From contig CAWAHD010000001.1 of the NCBI GenBank assembly GCA_963781785.1, positions 1,860,001-1,924,000 on the forward strand: 64,000 nucleotides of DNA, in the 5' to 3' direction. The position numbers and the translations under genes are program-made. Positions 18,710 to 28,043 of this stretch are shown here, piece by piece (within the stretch, counting starts at the first letter, position 1; each line of letters opens with the position of its first letter). This DNA is from CAWAHD01 sp963781785 (GTDB taxonomy: Bacteria; Planctomycetota; Planctomycetia; Isosphaerales; Isosphaeraceae). The notes beneath the pieces are model-generated. The model searched no databases and was not told the DNA's origin. It worked only from the letters and a program-made list of their open reading frames with translations.

Positions 18710-21634
18710 ATGCACACACGCCGGCTCTGGCAAGGATTTGTGCTGGTCCTGGGGCTCGGCATCGCGGCGGGCTACGGCGGGTTGCATGTCGTGCAGGCCA
18801 GGAGGTTTCAGGTAGGGCTCGACCAGTGCAGGAAGGATGTGGCAGCGGGTTATTACAAGAAGGCGCGCAAACAGTTGGCGGAGCTCAGTCGAAGCGAAAA
18901 GGGTGACGGCGAGGTCGAGTATCTGCTGGGCCTCTGTGAGCAGCACGAAGGTCGCCGCAATGCGGCACTGGCAGCCTGGGAGCGCGTCAAACCGACGAGC
19001 GTCTTCGCCGCTAAGACGGCCATCCAGCAAGCACTCGCACTGATGGACACCGGCCGGTACACCCGCGCCGAAGAGATTCTCGAGGCGGCGCAGGAGCGTG
19101 CGACCGGATCCGACGCGCTGGGGTTGCTCCACGCCCTGGGGGTCCTTTACGAGATCGAAGGTCGCCGTGACGATCTGCGCAGGTCGATCATCGCGTGCTG
19201 GCAATACTCCGACACTCCCGAAACGCTCTTGCGGAAGCTCGCCGGCCAGGAGACCGCGCCCTTGCCGGTGGGCAGGCTCCAGCAGGTCCTGGCCAAGAAC
19301 CCCGAAGACGACGATGGGATCTGGCTGGGGCGCGTTAATCTGGCGACCAGAACCGGCCAGTTCGACCTGGCCCAAAAGGTCCTGAAATACTGCCTGGAGA
19401 GAAGCCCGAACGCCCCGGTCGTCTGGCGAGCGGGCCTGGAGCTGGCGCAGGCGTCCGGCGAACTCGCCCTGGGCTGGCGGGCTCTCGAGCACATTCCGGC
19501 CGACGAGGTTTCGGCCGTCGAGCTGGCACGAATCCGGGCCTGGCTCGTGGCGGGCAGAGTCGATGTCAAGACCGAGCGAATCGCGCTCTCTGCCGTGCTC
19601 AAACAAGATTCTGCTGACACGATTGCTCTCGACCGCCTGGCAGCGCTGGCGGCTTCATCTGGCGACGACAAGGAAGTGGCCCGGCTGCGAACCAGAGTCA
19701 GCGAAATCACGGCCGCGAAGGAGCGCTACTTGTCGTTGATCAAGAATGAATCGTCCACCCGGAACCCGGCCGAGCTGGCGCACCTGGCCGAAGTCCTGGG
19801 CCGAACAATCGAGGCGCGAGGCTGGTCCCTGCTCCGCGATGGCAAAGTGGATCGGCCGGGACCGTCGCGCGCGCCGCTGGATCTCGATCGGCCAGTGGTC
19901 AGATCCCATCCCGAAGGCAAAGAGCCGGCGCGTTCCTGCGCCGAACTGTGCGCCGACCTGCGCAAGGTCGCCACTGGCCGCCCGCCAGCCGGGTCTCCCC
20001 GCGTAATGCCGCAGTTTATCGATGAGGCCGACTCTGCCGGGCTGCGATTCGTCCAGGATAACGCCGAGTCGACGCTCAAGCTGCCGCCGGAAACCATGAG
20101 CGGGGGCGTCGCGTTGTTCGACTACGACGGTGACGGCTGGCTCGACGTCTACGCCGTTCAAGGTGGGCCGCTCCCGCCTGCTCCGGATTCGCAATGCCAG
20201 GACTGCCTGTTCCGGAACCGCGGCGACGGCACCTTCGAGGATGTGAGCGAGAAGGCCGGCCTGCGCCGGCTGTCGGGAGGCTACGGACACGGCGTCGCGG
20301 TCGGCGACTACGATAACGACGGCCATCCCGACCTGTTCATCACGCGGTGGCTGGCCTATGCCCTCATACGAAACCGCGGCGATGGAACGTTTGAGGACGT
20401 GACAGCCAAGGCGGGCCTGGGGGGCGAGCGCAACTGGCCCACTTCGGCTGCCTGGGCGGACCTCGATGGCGATGGCGACCTCGACCTGTATGTCTGTCAT
20501 TACATGGTATTCAACGTCCAGAAGCCTCGCCTGTGCCTGAGCCCGACGGCGAAGGGGAACCACTATTGCAGTCCGCGCGATTTCGAGTCGCTTCCCGACC
20601 ATGTCTTCCGCAACGACGGCGGGCGGTTCGTCGATGTGACCAAACAAGCGTGGTTTGTTGACCCGGACGGCCGAGGACTGGGCGTCGTGGCCGCCCACCT
20701 CGACGACGACGACCGCATCGACCTTTACGTGGCCAACGACATGTCGGCGAACTACCTGTTTCGCAACCTGGGCGGCTTTCATTTCGACGAGACGGCTCTC
20801 TCCGCCGGCGCTGCCGCCAATTCCAGCGGCGGATTTCAATCGGGCATGGGGATCGCCTGCGGCGACTTTGACGGCGACGGCCGGCTCGACCTGGCCGTCA
20901 CCAATTTCTATGGCGAGTCGACCACGTTTTTCCGGAACCTCGGTCGGGGGATGTTTTCCGACGACACGGCGCTGGTCGGGCTGGCGGGCCCCACCCGGTG
21001 TCTGCTTGGCTTCGGGGTCGCGTTCCTGGATGCCAATAATGACGGCTGGCTCGACTTGATCTCCGCCAACGGCCACGTCAACGATCATCGGCCGGCTTTG
21101 CCCTGGAGGATGCCCACGCAGTTGCTCCTGGGCGGGCCGGACGGGCGGCTCAAGGTCCCGTATCCCGACTGCGGTGAGCCGTTCAAACCAGCGCACCTTG
21201 GCCGCGGGCTGGCGGTGGGAGACCTGGACAACGACGGCCGGATCGACGCGGTCGTTCAGGCTCAGAACGAGCCGCTGGCCTACCTGCGCAACCAAACGCG
21301 TGACGGCGGCCACTGGGTCGTTTTGCAGCTCGAAGGAAGTCGATCGAATCGAGACGCCGTCGGCGCGCGAGTGACGCTCCTGGCAGGAGGCCGGCAGCGG
21401 GTCGGAGAGCGCGTGGGTGGCGGCAGCTATCAGTCGGCCAACGACCCGAGACTTCATTTCGGGCTTGGCACTTCCGACCGAATCGAACGGTTGGAAGTGC
21501 GGTGGCCGTCGGGGCTGGTGGAGTCGTACACGGGGCTGCCCGCGGACCGGGGCTATTTGCTGCGGGAGGGAGCTGCCGTCGTCAAACCCCTGCGAGGATG
21601 GGATCGGCGCCCCGATCGAGCTCCGGCGAAATGA
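18710..21634 (+). CDS. TPR / FG-GAP (VCBS) / ASPIC-UnbV repeat protein
   Basis: A 974-residue membrane-anchored or exported protein. Residues about 5-28 form a hydrophobic anchor. Up to ~330 lies a helical TPR-like region (KARKQLAELSRSEKGDGEVEYLLGL). About 430-850 holds at least seven calcium-binding-like repeats of the form D.D.DG..D (DYDGDGWLDVYAV, DYDNDGHPDLFIT, DLDGDGDLDLYVC, DFDGDGRLDLAVT, DANNDGWLDLISA, DLDNDGRIDAVVQ). These are a beta-propeller signature. The C-terminus matches ASPIC/UnbV (NRDAVGARVTLLAGG, LHFGLGTSDRIERLEVRWPSG). CRTAC1-like proteins of this type are abundant in planctomycetes; an extracellular adhesive or carbohydrate-related role is inferred. The ATG at 18710 has GGGAG upstream. 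Confidence 0.88.
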   Translation: MHTRRLWQGFVLVLGLGIAAGYGGLHVVQARRFQVGLDQCRKDVAAGYYKKARKQLAELSRSEKGDGEVEYLLGLCEQHEGRRNAALAAWERVKPTSVFAAKTAIQQALALMDTGRYTRAEEILEAAQERATGSDALGLLHALGVLYEIEGRRDDLRRSIIACWQYSDTPETLLRKLAGQETAPLPVGRLQQVLAKNPEDDDGIWLGRVNLATRTGQFDLAQKVLKYCLERSPNAPVVWRAGLELAQASGELALGWRALEHIPADEVSAVELARIRAWLVAGRVDVKTERIALSAVLKQDSADTIALDRLAALAASSGDDKEVARLRTRVSEITAAKERYLSLIKNESSTRNPAELAHLAEVLGRTIEARGWSLLRDGKVDRPGPSRAPLDLDRPVVRSHPEGKEPARSCAELCADLRKVATGRPPAGSPRVMPQFIDEADSAGLRFVQDNAESTLKLPPETMSGGVALFDYDGDGWLDVYAVQGGPLPPAPDSQCQDCLFRNRGDGTFEDVSEKAGLRRLSGGYGHGVAVGDYDNDGHPDLFITRWLAYALIRNRGDGTFEDVTAKAGLGGERNWPTSAAWADLDGDGDLDLYVCHYMVFNVQKPRLCLSPTAKGNHYCSPRDFESLPDHVFRNDGGRFVDVTKQAWFVDPDGRGLGVVAAHLDDDDRIDLYVANDMSANYLFRNLGGFHFDETALSAGAAANSSGGFQSGMGIACGDFDGDGRLDLAVTNFYGESTTFFRNLGRGMFSDDTALVGLAGPTRCLLGFGVAFLDANNDGWLDLISANGHVNDHRPALPWRMPTQLLLGGPDGRLKVPYPDCGEPFKPAHLGRGLAVGDLDNDGRIDAVVQAQNEPLAYLRNQTRDGGHWVVLQLEGSRSNRDAVGARVTLLAGGRQRVGERVGGGSYQSANDPRLHFGLGTSDRIERLEVRWPSGLVESYTGLPADRGYLLREGAAVVKPLRGWDRRPDRAPAK

Positions 21635-22377
21635 TGACGCTCGATGTCGGGTTCTGGGCTGGTGAAAAGTTGACTTTAATCGCCCCAAAGGGACTGTCGG
21701 GAATGAGCAGTTTCTGTTTCGCTAAAATGGACGAAGCGTGGGCCAGCAATCCCTTTCCCCCCCTTGCGAAGGGGGTAGGGGGGGTGAACCCGGCGCTATC
21801 AGCGAGCAACGCCGCGTGCAAAGAATCGGCCAGGGATGGGGTTGGTCGGCGCTTTGGAAATTGAAAAGCAAACACAGAGCGGCGGCCTTGTGGCTGGCGG
21901 TTCCGCGATCACCTCCCCTAACCCTGGGCGGATGAAAATCAGGCGTAGAGAGTTCCGACGGGACGGCTTCAAGACGGGTCTTTTTGTTGCGCAATTGAAT
22001 AACGACGCGCACAGGTTTCCCCCCCTTGCGAAGGGGGGGTCATGGGGGGTGGACCCCGCGCGACCAGCTAGCTGCGCCTTGTGCGCAGGGGCCAAGAGGG
22101 CGGGGCCGGACACTTGAGAATCGAACAATCAAAAGCGTGTGACGGCCGTGTGACTGGCGGTGCCGCGACCACCCCCCCTGACCCCCCCTTCGCAAGGAGG
22201 GGAAAAGAGCGCAACAAATCCGGGGGAACGCGTGGCTCGCGCAAGGCCGACTTTTCATCAGCCCAGGCCGGGCCCTCCATCGAAAACGCCCGCAGACTCT
22301 CGAACGTGTTCTAGAGTCGAGTATGAATCGATGAATTCAGTCAAGGTCGCTCTTCAGAACCCAAAGGATGGCGGCGC
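21635..22377. repeat. Composite intergenic repeat block
   Basis: No gene recognised in 740 bp. Three CCCCCCTTGCGAAGGGGGG-type hairpins lie near 21758-21780, 22019-22037 and (inverted) 22182-22202. A block of about 40 bp (GTGGCTGGCGGTTCCGCGA...) occurs at 21891-21925 and again, slightly changed, at 22149-22185. The whole is bracketed by inverted copies of GGGCTGATGAAAAGTCGG (21656-21674 and 22246-22263). This is a tandem composite of dispersed elements. Confidence 0.7.
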
Positions 22378-22746
22378 GTGTCTCATCCCTCCGAACGCAG
22401 GGCTTCACCTCGCTGCGCCGCGGTGAAAAATCAGTCGCGGCTCGAGTTTGCAGTGGCAGACGGCAGACAGAGAATCGAGGTGCAGTTGGTCAACCTCAGC
22501 CGGGACGGCGCGCTGATCGTCACCGAGAATGCGCTGCCCTATGAGCCGCCGATCTGGCTGCGGATCGAGAGCCCGGTGAAGACCGATTGGGTGGAGGCGA
22601 CCGTCGTTCGTGTGGGGCAAGACCAAAAGATCGCCCTCAGTTTTCCACGGCGCTGTCCGGATGACTTGCTGTTGGCGGGGACGATCGGAATCGATGTGCG
22701 GTCGATGATCTCGTATGGGGCGACGGTGACGTCAACCTTCGATTGA
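22378..22746 (+). CDS. PilZ-domain protein
   Basis: A 122-residue single-domain protein starting from GTG at 22378. The order RRASPRCAA / LVNLSRDGALI fits the PilZ RxxxR and [DN]xSxxG binding motifs for cyclic di-GMP, though the first position of the second motif is Asn. Beta-strands follow (IWLRIESPVKTDWVEATVVRVGQDQKIALSFP). It may be a c-di-GMP effector for surface attachment or exopolysaccharide, but binding is not certain. It stands alone between repeat-rich regions. Confidence 0.75.
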   Translation: MSHPSERRASPRCAAVKNQSRLEFAVADGRQRIEVQLVNLSRDGALIVTENALPYEPPIWLRIESPVKTDWVEATVVRVGQDQKIALSFPRRCPDDLLLAGTIGIDVRSMISYGATVTSTFD

Positions 22747-23193
22747 TCGGCTCTATCCCTGGTGATAACACGAATGCAGAAAAGGACCTGTGTCACGTTC
22801 CCTCGCTCAGGTGGCTGGCACTGGTGATCATTCTTGGGTGCCACTGGTCGTACTCGACCAGTGCTTTTGGCGGGAGGACCGACGACCTCCGGTCCATGCC
22901 CGAGGGCGATTGCCGGGTTACACTAAAGCGGCCATGAGTGGCCACCCTAAGACCGTCAAGCGATTTCATGAGCCCGGTGATTGCCACGAGTCGAGGTTCT
23001 CATGCTCTCGACGGATTCCACTCCTCACGAACGACGAACGGAACGAAGACACTGGTCGGGTACGACCAGTGGCACCCAGAAATGCTCACCAGTGCCACAC
23101 ACCGTGGCACCGTGGAATCGCAATCCCTTGCCTCTGCCTCAATGAAAGCCGATGCGACAGGCACGATTCCATGCCGTTGCGCTCGGCGTCAAC
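22747..23193. other. Intergenic region with paired hairpins
   Basis: No gene recognised. Two near-identical hairpins occur: CACTGGTCG/CGACCAGTG at 22842-22863 (loop TACT) and 23050-23071 (loop GGTA). GTGGCAC/CAGTGCC fragments surround both. These belong to a dispersed repeat family and lie at the 3' end of the LRR gene on the minus strand. Confidence 0.65.
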
Positions 23194-24288
23194 TCAACGG
23201 CTGATCTTCAGTCTCGGCAAAGCTTGCTGGAGCTCGACCAATCCGGCATCGGAGATCCGCGTTCCGCGAACGTCGAGCTGGTATAGTTTCGTCAGCCCCT
23301 CAAGATGCACCAGCCCGGCGTCGGTGACCTGAGTGTCACGCAGGTTCAGGACGGAGAGATTGGTCAGGTGTTTGAGATGCACCAGCCCAGCGTCGGTGAC
23401 CTGGGTGCCATTGAGCCTGAGTTTGGCGAGCTTGGTCAGCCCTTTGAGATGCACAAGCCCGGCGTCGGAGACCTGCGTGCCGTCGAGTGCGAGGTCCGAG
23501 AGTTTGGTCATCCCCTTCAGATGGATTAATCCCGCGTCGGAGACCTGGGTGTACCAGAGGTCGAGGCCCCAGAGATTGGTCAGCCCTTCCAGATGCGCTA
23601 GCCCGGCGTCTGAGACATGAATCTGTCCCAGGACGAGCATGGCGAGCTTGGTCAGCCCCTTCAAGTGCGCCAGCCCGGCGTCGGTGACTCCGGTCCGGGA
23701 CAGGTCGAGTTGTTTGAGATTCGTCAGTCCCGTGAAGTGCTTTAACCCTTCATCGCCGATGCCGGTGTCGGAGATCATCAGCGTTTGCAGGGTCGTCAAG
23801 TTTCTCACGTGGATCAGTCCGGCGTCGGTGATGTCCGTATTCTGGAGCCGCAGTTTTTCGAGACAATGCATACCATCCAATTGTGAAAGAACATCGTCTC
23901 TGACGGAGGTTCCCATCAGGTTCAGATCCTGAGCCTGATCGAGATACCCCAGACGATCAACAGCGCGCTGCCAATCCGCGTCACTTCCGCGCGACCGGAG
24001 TTGAACGGAAACAACGTGGTCGACATAGTCGATCCCGATGGTTTCTCCAATCCATTTCCTCGAGCCCGAAGGCCTGCTTTGGGAAGAAGCTGCGTCCGGA
24101 CCGGAGTCGTAGTAAGAAATCCCGCCAACCTTTTTGATCGCCACCACCGCCTCATGCTGAATTCTGGCGCTCCGAACCATCCAGGCCAGGCCGAGTCCGA
24201 TCACGAGCACAAGGACGATCAGCCTGCGCAGGCTGAAGCGCAAGTATCTCTGCCAGGGACGGGAGGCGGGTTTTGCTCGATCGGTCAT
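23194..24288 (-). CDS. Membrane-anchored leucine-rich-repeat protein (paralogue 1)
   Basis: A 364-residue intact protein. A basic N-terminus (PWQRYLRFSLRRL) and one membrane helix (IVLVLVIGLGLAWMV, about residues 24-40) are followed by a head region (VVAIKKVGGISYYD, GIDYVDHVVSV) and about ten 24-residue LRRs. The repeat consensus is LxxLxLxGTQVTDAGLVHLKGLT. The repeats should form a curved solenoid outside the cytoplasm. All five paralogues in this window share anchor, head and repeat sequence but differ in repeat number. ATG at 24288; partner and function unknown. Confidence 0.9.
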   Translation of the reverse strand: MTDRAKPASRPWQRYLRFSLRRLIVLVLVIGLGLAWMVRSARIQHEAVVAIKKVGGISYYDSGPDAASSQSRPSGSRKWIGETIGIDYVDHVVSVQLRSRGSDADWQRAVDRLGYLDQAQDLNLMGTSVRDDVLSQLDGMHCLEKLRLQNTDITDAGLIHVRNLTTLQTLMISDTGIGDEGLKHFTGLTNLKQLDLSRTGVTDAGLAHLKGLTKLAMLVLGQIHVSDAGLAHLEGLTNLWGLDLWYTQVSDAGLIHLKGMTKLSDLALDGTQVSDAGLVHLKGLTKLAKLRLNGTQVTDAGLVHLKHLTNLSVLNLRDTQVTDAGLVHLEGLTKLYQLDVRGTRISDAGLVELQQALPRLKISR

Positions 24289-24433
24289 TCTGGCCTCCTG
24301 CGAACGAACGTCCATTTGCTCGTATCAGCATACCGACCGGCACGATGCGTCTTGAGGGCCGACCGATCGATTGATGCCCGCACGCGTGGCGATACGACAG
24401 GGACGATTCCAGGCCATTGGGATGGGCATCGAA

Positions 24434-25521
24434 TCAGTGGCTGATCGTCACGCTCGCCAAAACTTGTCTTAGCTGGTTCACTCCAGCGTCGGTGACTCGA
24501 GTGCGGACGAGGACGAGTGCCGAGAGCTTGGGCAATCCCCTCAGATGCACCAGCCCGGCATCGGAGACTCGCGTGCCCCCAAGATTGAGCCATCTGAGCT
24601 TCGTCAAGCGCTCCAGATGCGCCAACCCCAGATCGGAGACCTGGGTGTGCTCGAGGTCAATTTGTACGAGGTTCGTCAGCCCCTTGAGGTGGACCAGTCC
24701 GGCATCGGTGACCCGAGCACCACCGAGTTTGAGAACCGAGAGCTTGGTCAGGCCTTTGAGATGCGCCAGGCCAGAGTCGGTGATCTGCGTCGCGCGGAGG
24801 TCGAGGCTCTCAAGGCCTCTCAGCCCGTCCAGAGGGGCCAGCCCGGAATCCGTGACTGGCGAGCTGTAAAGGTCGAGGCAGCGGAGGGTCGTCAGGTTCT
24901 TCAGATGCCCCAGGCCGGTGCCCGTCACCTGAGTGTTGTAGAGTTGCAATGTGGAGAGGCTGGTGAGGCCCTTGAGATGCACCAATCCTGCGTCGGAGAC
25001 TTTTGTGTTGTTGAGAGCTAACACCTCCAGCCTTGTCAGCCCCTTGAGATGCACCAGCCCGGCATCGGAGACCTGCGTACCGCCGAGGTTGAGGTCGTGG
25101 AGGTATGTCAGTCTCTTCAGATGCTTCAGTTCGGTGTCGTCAATCGATGATCGGGCGAGATACAGCCCCTCGAGCCGCGCAAATGCGCAACCTGTGCCAA
25201 GGTTGTCTCCGTTGGAAACGCATCGCCCCCGACGACGGTGACATGACCGAAATAGTCGACTCCAATGAGATCCACGAGAAACTTGGGCGCCCATGGCTTT
25301 CCATCCGGGATGGGTTCTCCGCTGCTCCATTCCCAGTCATACCAGACCTGGCCTCTGGCGTCCTTGATCGCCGCCACCGCCTCTCGCTGGATTCGGGCGC
25401 TGCGGACGATCCAGCCCAGCCAACCTCCGATCACGAGCACCAGGACGATCAGCCCGCGCACGCTGAATCGCAGATATCTCCGCCAGGGACAAACTTCGCG
25501 TTGAGCGAGCACGGTGGCCAC
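24434..25521 (-). pseudogene. Membrane-anchored LRR protein (paralogue 2, frame broken)
   Basis: The N-terminal part (PWRRYLRFSVRGLIVLVLVI anchor, GVDYFGHVTVVGGDAF head) is in one frame from about 25521 (GTG). The LRR part, about nine repeats ending VTDAGVNQLRQVLASV, is in another. One missing base near 25175-25180 explains the break: restoring CGCCGG gives ...AHLRRLEGLYLARSSI, matching the LSRLEELGLDDSSV of paralogue 3. The start is uncertain (GTG at 25521 or 25512). Otherwise it is a normal family member. Confidence 0.82.
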
Positions 25522-25745
25522 TCTCCGAGATTCAGCAGGCTCCGGGAATAGTTCACTCCCGCGGTTGTGGTGCACGGAACCCTTGTCGGGCGGCTGCGAT
25601 CATCCTGCTTCGATGGGGCTGCTTCCGTACCTGCTCGCCGGGTCGTCCCTTCCGATTGCGCCGCGGTGCATCACATCACCTTCTTTTCCGCTTGTCGGTC
25701 ATCCGCTCGATCGTGCTCGAACCGGCGTCGTGGTTGATTCCGCGC

Positions 25746-26381
25746 TTACGAGCCATTTGCACTGGGATCGGCCATATCATCGTCATTGGACTCGACGTCG
25801 GTCCACAGCTCGGCAACGGTCGTTCCGAAGCCGGGCAAGACCAGGCTGCCGATGACTTGCTCGTCGCGGAAGACCTGTTCGTTCCAGGCATCGCCGTGCC
25901 GGGTCAGGACGGTGACCTGGCGTTTCAAAGGGTCGACGATCCAGTATTCGAGAAGGCCGTAGGCGAGGTATTCCTCGCGCTTGATCACATAATCACGCTG
26001 GACACTCCCGCGAGATACGACCTCGGCGGCCAGCGCCGGGACACGCCGGCCCCGCCAATCCTTGGCAGCGCCAAGGAGGACCACGCCCAGGTCGGGATTG
26101 CGACCGGAGACCATGTGTGGGAGCCAGAAACGGAACTCGCTGCCACCGCCGTAGCGGCGAATGACGCCCGGATGGTCGCGGCGATAGCGGGCCATTGCGT
26201 CGAACAGATTCGATACAACGTCACCGTGGGGGTCGTTTGGCACTTCGGTCACTTCGAGTACTCCTCGCGCCAGCTCATAGCGATACCCGTCTGCTTCCTC
26301 GGCCTCCATGAACTCGTCGAGCGTCATCGCGCGACCGTGGTCGGCTGGGCCGATGCGACGGGGTGTAGCGATCGTGGCCAT
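25746..26381 (-). CDS. Uma2-family (DUF820) putative restriction-endonuclease-fold protein
   Basis: A 211-residue protein from the ATG at 26381. It has the Uma2 order: MTLDEFMEAEEADGYRYELARG at the N-terminus, NPDLGVVLL carrying the first acidic residue, and EVVSRGSVQRDYVIKREEYLAYGLLEYWIVDP. These place a PD-(D/E)XK-like set (D...E.V...K). Uma2 proteins are numerous in planctomycetes and cyanobacteria and are often called restriction endonucleases by fold alone; activity is rarely shown. It ends 225 bp from LRR paralogue 2 on the same strand. Confidence 0.88.
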   Translation of the reverse strand: MATIATPRRIGPADHGRAMTLDEFMEAEEADGYRYELARGVLEVTEVPNDPHGDVVSNLFDAMARYRRDHPGVIRRYGGGSEFRFWLPHMVSGRNPDLGVVLLGAAKDWRGRRVPALAAEVVSRGSVQRDYVIKREEYLAYGLLEYWIVDPLKRQVTVLTRHGDAWNEQVFRDEQVIGSLVLPGFGTTVAELWTDVESNDDDMADPSANGS

Positions 26382-26529
26382 GAGCGTCTCGTCCTTTCGA
26401 TCGAGGGAATCGGCGCCCGCGTCGTGATCCATGATAACTCGGCCGTCTATTCCCTTTCACCCCATCTTATGCCGGATCGAAACGTGCCGCCCAGGCGTAT
26501 ACGACCCGGCCGCCGGTTTGTTCGATCCG

Positions 26530-26970
26530 CTAGGCAGGCTTCTCACCACTCGCACCATCGTCCCAGCCGCGCCAGACGATCGGCGCCGATGGCTCCTCCG
26601 GAGGTGTTTCGGAAAAAAGTCCCACGACTTTGAGAAGTAGAAGACGAGCGGTGCGGCCGAGTCGTTCGCGGAATGGCATGATGATAACGCCGAGGAGATA
26701 GGTCAGTGCCATGTTCAAAGAATAACCAGACCCGCGAGCGAACGATTCGTACGAGCAAGTAATGATCACGACTGCGGAGAAGAAGAGATACGCGCGCTGA
26801 TCAGGCCAATCGCGACGGAGAGCGTCGAACATGGTGACGGCCACGATCGCGAGCGCGAATCCGGCGGTCAGTGGTTTTACGGATGGGCCAAGTATGTAGA
26901 AGATACCCGCGGAGATCACCACGAGCCTGACAATCTGCCCCAGCGTGACCTGGTGCGGCCGAAGCGGCAT
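26530..26970 (-). CDS. Small multi-pass membrane protein, unknown
   Basis: A 146-residue protein with about four hydrophobic segments (LGQIVRLVVISAGIFYIL; TAGFALAIVAVTMFDAL; YLFFSAVVIITCSY; MALTYLLGVIIMPF) and a charged, proline-rich cytoplasmic tail. No family is recognised. The ATG at 26970 begins MPLRPHQVTL; the frame opens further upstream but without membrane-protein character. It lies 46 bp downstream of the lipoprotein gene, so the two may be co-transcribed. Confidence 0.65.
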   Translation of the reverse strand: MPLRPHQVTLGQIVRLVVISAGIFYILGPSVKPLTAGFALAIVAVTMFDALRRDWPDQRAYLFFSAVVIITCSYESFARGSGYSLNMALTYLLGVIIMPFRERLGRTARLLLLKVVGLFSETPPEEPSAPIVWRGWDDGASGEKPA

Positions 26971-27016
26971 GAGTCGATTCCTCACCCGGGTGCCTTCGTC
27001 TGTTGGGTACTGCGCC

Positions 27017-27409
27017 TCAATCCGCGGGTCTATGGGAGACCTGCTTGAGTCCGTCCTTCTTGGTCCAATGATAAACGGCTGGATCAAGGTTCAGCGCATC
27101 GGTCCAGTGCTGGCTCTTCTTGACGATTTCATAGAAGGTCGGTTCAAAACTGCTGCCTCTCGATGTCGCCAGGAGCCGATCGGGACCGTCGATCATGATC
27201 GCCATGCCCGATTTGACCACGGCGACCTTGGTGTCCGGCTTCCTGGCTTTCGGAGGTTGCATCGTTTCTCGCCGAGCGTTCCCATCTCCTGCCGACTCGG
27301 AAGGACCAGTGCTCTGGGCACTTGAAGGGCCATGACCGACATTTGACCCCGAATCGGCACAGCCCGTTGTCAGACCGAGAACGCAGAGTGCGACGCCAAT
27401 GCGGACCAT
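27017..27409 (-). CDS. Small lipoprotein, unknown
   Basis: A 130-residue product with a clear lipoprotein signal (MVRIGVALCVLGLTTGC). A Ser/Gly-rich linker follows, then a compact domain (KVAVVKSGMAIMIDGPDRLL, EIVKKSQHWTDALNLDPAVYHW). AGGAG stands about seven bases before the ATG at 27409. No family is recognised. Confidence 0.7.
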   Translation of the reverse strand: MVRIGVALCVLGLTTGCADSGSNVGHGPSSAQSTGPSESAGDGNARRETMQPPKARKPDTKVAVVKSGMAIMIDGPDRLLATSRGSSFEPTFYEIVKKSQHWTDALNLDPAVYHWTKKDGLKQVSHRPAD

Positions 27410-28043
27410 GACGGACTCCTGGGGCAGATCGAAGCATCGTTCTGCCTGTTGGGCGTAGTGGGCCTGAGACCGCGCACGTGGTCCGTCGCTTCTCTGGATC
27501 GGCCTGTACAACGGCAGCTTCATCTTCTTCCGCACTCCGCCCACGAATCGGTGAACTCCGCCAGGGACACGAGACGGGTTGGTTGGGCGTCTTCGCCATC
27601 TGCGGGTGACCCCTGAGGCGATTTAATGCGACTTCGGGTAGTTTGCGCCCCAGTCGTTCCCGAAATTCTTGAGGGCGTCTTTAGCGATCGCTTCCAGTCG
27701 AGCCCAGATATTCGATCCAACGATCGATCTCGCTTTGATCCATGGGGCGCTAGTCTCCAGGATTCGGGGCCCTCTGGAGGCGATTCGCTTCCTCGATTCA
27801 GATCGCACCAAAACCTCGCTCGGTGCGCCGAATCAAACTCCCGAGGATTCGATGAACGGTTTGTGCTCCAACTCGGCCTCAGCTCACTCTGCCGACGAGG
27901 GGCCGGTTTCTACGATGTTCAGTCGGCCGCTTGAATGATCGCCAGGGACGCCCGGAGTCGGACGGCCGAAGCGACGCCAGGGCAGGTGATCAGCTCGCGG
28001 AGAGTTGCCATCGCAGCGGAGGCCATGCACCTCACACTCGGCG
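27410..28043. other. Gene-poor stretch with decayed copies of flanking elements
   Basis: No intact gene. A minus-strand segment around 27533-27560 encodes LAEFTDSWAEC, which reappears at 30660-30694. At 27743-27626 a short frame (MDQSEIDRWIEYL...) continues after one base shift as ARLEAIAKDALKNFGNDWG, ending at 27626. At 27770-27915 lies a degenerate copy of the block found upstream of LRR paralogues 4 and 5. I read this as a graveyard of duplicated pieces. Confidence 0.45.
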
